A DNA stretch of 64,000 nt from Trichomonas vaginalis G3 (Eukaryota; Parabasalia; Trichomonadida; Trichomonadidae): assembly GCF_026262505.1 (NCBI RefSeq), contig NC_067208.1, positions 62,001 to 126,000 of the forward strand, read 5' to 3'. Made by a program: the position numbers and the translations under genes. Shown here piece after piece: positions 59,994 through 64,000 of the stretch (positions are counted from its first letter, which is position 1; the number at the start of each line of letters is the position of its first letter). The notes beneath the pieces are model-generated. The model was not told the origin of the DNA. It did no database searches and was given only the letters and a program-made list of their open reading frames with translations.

Positions 59994-61795
59994 ATGAAGT
60001 TGAGCACAATTTTACAAAAGAAAGCTCCAGGTACAACGGTTCGAGCCACTGCTCAACTCATTGAATGTATAGATAGTGTAGACAGAAACTTTCAGAATTG
60101 CACTGATTTGTTTCTTTCGAATAATTTGATAAAAGACATTTCCAAAATAGTGCAGTTCTATAATCTATCAAGATTAATGATAGAATTCAATCAAATAACA
60201 CGCACAAATGATCTACAGCCTCTGAAAAAGCTTGCAAGACTCACTGAGTTAAAAATTTTAGGGAATCCGATATGCAACTATCCTTTATATGAATCATACT
60301 TGATATACTGGTGTAAGAGATTAACATCCTTAAACGGAAAGCAAGTAAATCGCGAACAAGAAAAAAAATGCTGTTTATGATATCGAAATTTCGAAAGATA
60401 TTTACTATTCAACACTTGTTTTGCAAATACTTCATATCAAGTCCTTGAATTTGGATAAAGACAAAACAATTTCAAAAAATTATTCAAATTCTCAACCAAA
60501 GCAAAGCAGAAACATTCAGAGATCAATTAGAATCGAAATCGCCTAAAGACATCAAACAGTACTTTGAATACGTAAAAAAGCTCGTAACTCAAGTCCAAAA
60601 CCAAATTTCAAAAATTATTTCAGGATCAAACGAAGATTTTGCATATGATCATATCGACAACTTACCAATATTCGATGTAGCTCAAGATTTACAGTCATTA
60701 TCCGAGATTTGTCAAAAACAAATCGTAATTGATTTAAATTTAATTGGAATCAACAATGACAAGCCATTTACTGAATCTCTACTTAAAGCTGCTCGCCAGA
60801 ACAAAGGAGTTCTTACAATTCTTAACGATTTCATGAGAATTGCAAAACAATACCAAATCTTAAGTTCTCTTAAGAAGAAAAAGAAGGCAATAGTTAAGAA
60901 TGCAAGAAAATTGTTCAGATACCACGTAGCAACAAAAGAAATCAATTTCAGAAAAATGAGACATAATATCAGGATGCAGACACATTTAGATCCATTAATT
61001 AGGGCCAAACTTGAGAAAGATCTTGATAAAAAGATCACCGATGCTCTGAAATACCATAAAACTAAAGTAATTTTTAATCCAAACGGATTATTAACAAAAG
61101 CGATCAGTAGAGAGAAAATACCGAATGATATAAAGATGCAAAGGCTTAAGAAGCGATTAGAGTTCTTAGAAGAGTTCAAAGCATGCGAAAACAGAGGATT
61201 ATCTTTTGAAAAACAATTGAAGCAAGAAATCAAGTCACAACATAATGGAGATGATAGTTTACCAACTAATTCGGCTTACGATGATCTTCTTGGCCTTGGA
61301 GCTCCAAGAAGAAGGGAAATTAAAAAGATTCCAAAGAGAAAAAGGAGTTCTCAAGTTATTGAAGCTCCTCTTAATCTTCTTGATCCAAACTTGGCACAGC
61401 CAGACCAAACACAGCAGATTCAAGACCTTGCATCAGAAGTTTTGAAAGGATTTACAGAATTTTCACAAGCATTGGAAAATCAAGCACCTTCAGTTCAACT
61501 TGGTCCCATTCCAAGGCGTTCGGAGAGGTCACACAGCTTTGTTCAAGGAAAACATAATTCATTGGACTCAAAAATCGAACATCATGTACAAAGGAAATGT
61601 CCTCTGCCTTCTGTACCTCAAATAAATACAAATACTGTCTCAAATTCGGATAGTTTGTCATCAACTTCATCATATGTCAGTAGTGATCAGTTTGTTAATG
61701 ATTTCCTCAATAGCCCTAGGCCAGAAATCAAGAGAAGAAGAAAACGATTATCGAGTATCTCTTTGGAATCTCCTCCACCCGACATCCTCACATAG
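59994..61795 (+). pseudogene. Leucine-rich repeat protein with two apparent frameshifts
   Basis: The first 129 codons read as LRRs with a cap: NCTDLFLSNNLIKDISKIVQ, LTELKILGNPICNYPLYESY and WCKRLTSLNGKQVNRE, like U2A'/LRRC-type proteins. Near the A8 run at 60361-60368 the frame changes, and it changes again near the A run at 60474-60479. After that the frame is open to 61795 with a Lys-rich coiled coil and a Ser/Pro-rich tail. Coding composition is continuous through both runs. Both changes fall at or near A runs, so sequencing error is as likely as true decay. About 600 codons in total. Confidence 0.65.
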
Positions 61796-62487
61796 AACTG
61801 ATTTGCGATGCGTTTATTGAAATTCTAAGCTTGAGTAATTCATGTTTATGGTTTTGTAATTAGATTTTTACCAATTTTTCGAAGTTTTATTGATATTGTT
61901 GTTTTATTCATAAAATATTTGTAATTATAACCAAAGTTTATTTTAAATTCAAAATCTATTAACAATGAGGATATGTTTTCTGAAATAATATTCTTCCTAA
62001 TGAAGTTTTACAATCAACCTCTCAAAAATGTAAGCTGAAAAAATAACGTCGTAATTTTGTTTGGTTCAGAATACTATAGAATATGATATTATTGCGAAAT
62101 TTTGAATACAGTTTTTTGAGTGACCAATTTTCCCAATAATATGATCTATTAGTATTGTAGTTAGATAATCTATATGAAGTGTAATGTTTCAATTCATTCA
62201 ATATAAAAAAAATTCTGAAAAGAAAACTGTAATCGATTCCTTTACATTTATATACTTATCAATAATTTTAATTTAAAAATATTGAATTTAACACAATTTA
62301 TTTGAAAAGAAATTTTAAATAGTATATAATTCTCATTAAAATATGGTAAATATTACATCTTGACGTATAAACTATTCTATCAAATAATTGAGAGTGGTTA
62401 TGAAAATTGCTAATTATACTATTATTATCCCGAAGCAAATGTCATTTTAATTTTTAAAAATCAACAAAAATGTAATCAATTTAAATT
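61796..62487. other. AT-rich spacer, no gene seen
   Basis: No credible frame or repeat. Ends at the initiator of the next gene. Confidence 0.6.
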
Positions 62488-62494
62488 TCATCTT
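62488..62494 (+). promoter_or_regulatory. Trichomonad-type initiator TCATCTT
   Basis: TCA+YT motif 8 bases before the ATG at 62503, the usual distance for the Trichomonas initiator. Confidence 0.65.
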
Positions 62495-62502
62495 ACAAAA
62501 GC

Positions 62503-64000
62503 ATGTTTTGGGACTCGTTTCTCCGCAGCTTTTATGAGATATTTTATGAAATAAGGCTTCGTACATTCATCCCATATTGGGTCAGATGGATAAAGAAAAT
62601 CATTATCATGCTTCAAATGGTGATTTTTACACTTGATTTTTGCAATCTGAACGATTTTTATGGTGAAGAGCTATCAACATTCAGGACACTAAACAATATT
62701 TTCCTATTCAGTCCATGGTTAGTACAAGATGACAATGCTTTGTTCATTTTATCGGTAAGTTTACTATTACATGGAATATTTATCGGCATTTTCTACATCT
62801 TTGCATTAAAATGTAAGCAGCATGTATTCATCAAAAAGGAAATACTTACTATTTTCCGTGTTTTCATTGATGTAATTTTTCCATTGTTCCAATATGAACA
62901 ATTCTTTCTTTTCTCTGAAGTTTTCATAAAGTTACTTGAACAACCAAGCATTTTCTTGACAATTGCACTCCTTCTTATGGGCTGTGAAGTTTGTATTTAC
63001 GCATTGTATGATTACATGGCATCTATCTTCATAAGACCTTGTCTTTTCACAATAGAATCTATTATCGAGCGTTATTCCGGTGTAACTGACCAGATTTTCT
63101 ATTGGTGCAAATTTTCTTCCTTATTCGTCCAAGTTTATCTTTCGAACAGGTACCATTACCTTGTAGAAATCATACTATACTGTTTGCTACTGTTTGCAAT
63201 CATCTACGTGATCTGCGCAAGAGTTGGCCGAGGAATTCACGTAACGATCATTGGCGCATTGATGGAAGACGCTCCGTTGATTATACAACCATTAGTTCTT
63301 CTCTACCACCTGCATAGAAGATGGCCAATGGCTCCTCTTGTTGTATAATTATCTTGTTTTATCAAATACGTTATTTTTTACAAGATTTACACGCACGCGA
63401 TATCCAGATACGCCACTGATATCTTCCATGAGAACAATCAGCTTCCTTGGTGGCTTCCAACAAATAATTCTCTTATTATGAGGATAAATGCACAAACAAT
63501 TGGCAACATCGATGCCTTTGAAGAGTTCCTGAACGTAAGAGTCGATAATCATCCAGATGAATTGTTAGAAGTCGTAAGATTTTTGGGAATTTTCCCTTCT
63601 TACAGATCTCCCCTCATTTTTATATTATCGAAGTGGAATTCCCAAAACATATATTACGATTTCCAGGCTTATTCGTTCCTAACTTACCTCAGATCGATAA
63701 ATGAAAGTCCGAACCCTTTATATACGGACATCCTTGATGATCTGCACAGAAGATATCTAGTTAATGTATCTTTGTACTGGCAGAATCGCGTAAATTCAAA
63801 TTATTACCAAACATTTAAATCCGCAGTTAATGCAGGGATTTGCTACAAAGATTTGACATCGTATATACTGTATCTGATCAATATGTATCCATTAGATCCA
63901 CAATTAAGGCAAACTTACGCAGAAATTTCTCTAATTGCGCTTGGAGAACCGAGTTTGTCCGCAGAATCAAGAAGATTGGCCGCAGCGTTACGTGATTCAT
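62503..64000 (+). pseudogene. Multi-TM protein, receptor-type adenylate/guanylate cyclase family (partial)
   Basis: ATG at 62503 with an initiator in front. At least five or six hydrophobic segments in the first 260 codons (for example IIMLQMVIFTLDF, LSVSLLLHGIFIGIFYIFAL, IILYCLLLFAIIYVI). One in-frame TAA lies at 63346-63348, after which the same frame stays open to the window end with DELLEVVRFLGIFPSYRS and YILYLINMYPLDPQLRQTY. This layout recalls the large trichomonad cyclase family, whose catalytic domain would lie beyond the window. So the cyclase call rests on the N-terminal style only. The single stop could be a pseudogene mark or an error. Confidence 0.55.

Noticed and set aside
1-64000. 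tRNA or rRNA genes
   Set aside because: I saw no tRNA-like cloverleaf or rRNA stretch on either strand by eye; a tRNAscan or Rfam search was not possible.

Overview
The window looks like nuclear DNA of a parabasalid protist, most likely Trichomonas vaginalis or a close relative. It is very AT-rich. The host genes look intronless and are separated by long repeat-filled spacers; two of them have a TCA-type initiator just upstream of the ATG. It carries Maverick/Polinton giant transposons, a Mutator-like (MULE) transposase remnant, a multi-TM protein that looks like a trichomonad receptor-type cyclase, and an HSP70. The assignment rests on these features and not on a database match. One 100-base N run (2200-2299) marks an assembly gap inside a tandem repeat.

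Layout. 1-2199: spacer, a decayed reading frame and a 49-bp tandem repeat. 2300-7169: element A, an end fragment of a Maverick, nearly identical to the left part of element C but inverted. 7170-9328: element D, a piece of another virus-like element with a Dam-type DNA methyltransferase. 9367-14490: a non-genic block with a large foldback, hairpins, a duplicated 84-bp unit and a 113-bp tandem array. 14491-26664: element B, a Maverick-like element with capsid, packaging ATPase and phage-like fibre genes but a primase-helicase instead of polymerase B; its right end stops at element C. 26665-49205: element C, a near-complete 22.5-kb Maverick with terminal inverted repeats, capsid and penton-like genes, packaging ATPase, fibre, integrase, KilA-N protein and protein-primed DNA polymerase B. 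49206-54640: spacer with a MULE transposase fragment, a 121-bp tandem repeat and a hairpin array. 54641-64000: host genes, namely a surface membrane protein with two in-frame TGA codons, a divergent HSP70, an LRR protein with two apparent frameshifts, and a cyclase-like membrane protein running off the end.

How the parts fit. Elements B and C share a colinear morphogenesis block (ATPase, small structural genes, jelly-roll-like gene, coiled-coil fibre, histidine-rich fibre tip) but carry different replication modules, which suggests a modular virus-like lineage. A, B, C and D share a TTTTTATYT box just upstream of many start codons, which differs from the host initiator. The most unusual signals are short GC-rich hairpin inserts placed in frame inside element genes, hairpins at the TIR tips with compensatory changes, and element-specific palindromes (GTTAG type versus GGTGA type) in otherwise matching positions. 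By eye A and C are recent and partly intact, with several breaks. B is somewhat more decayed.
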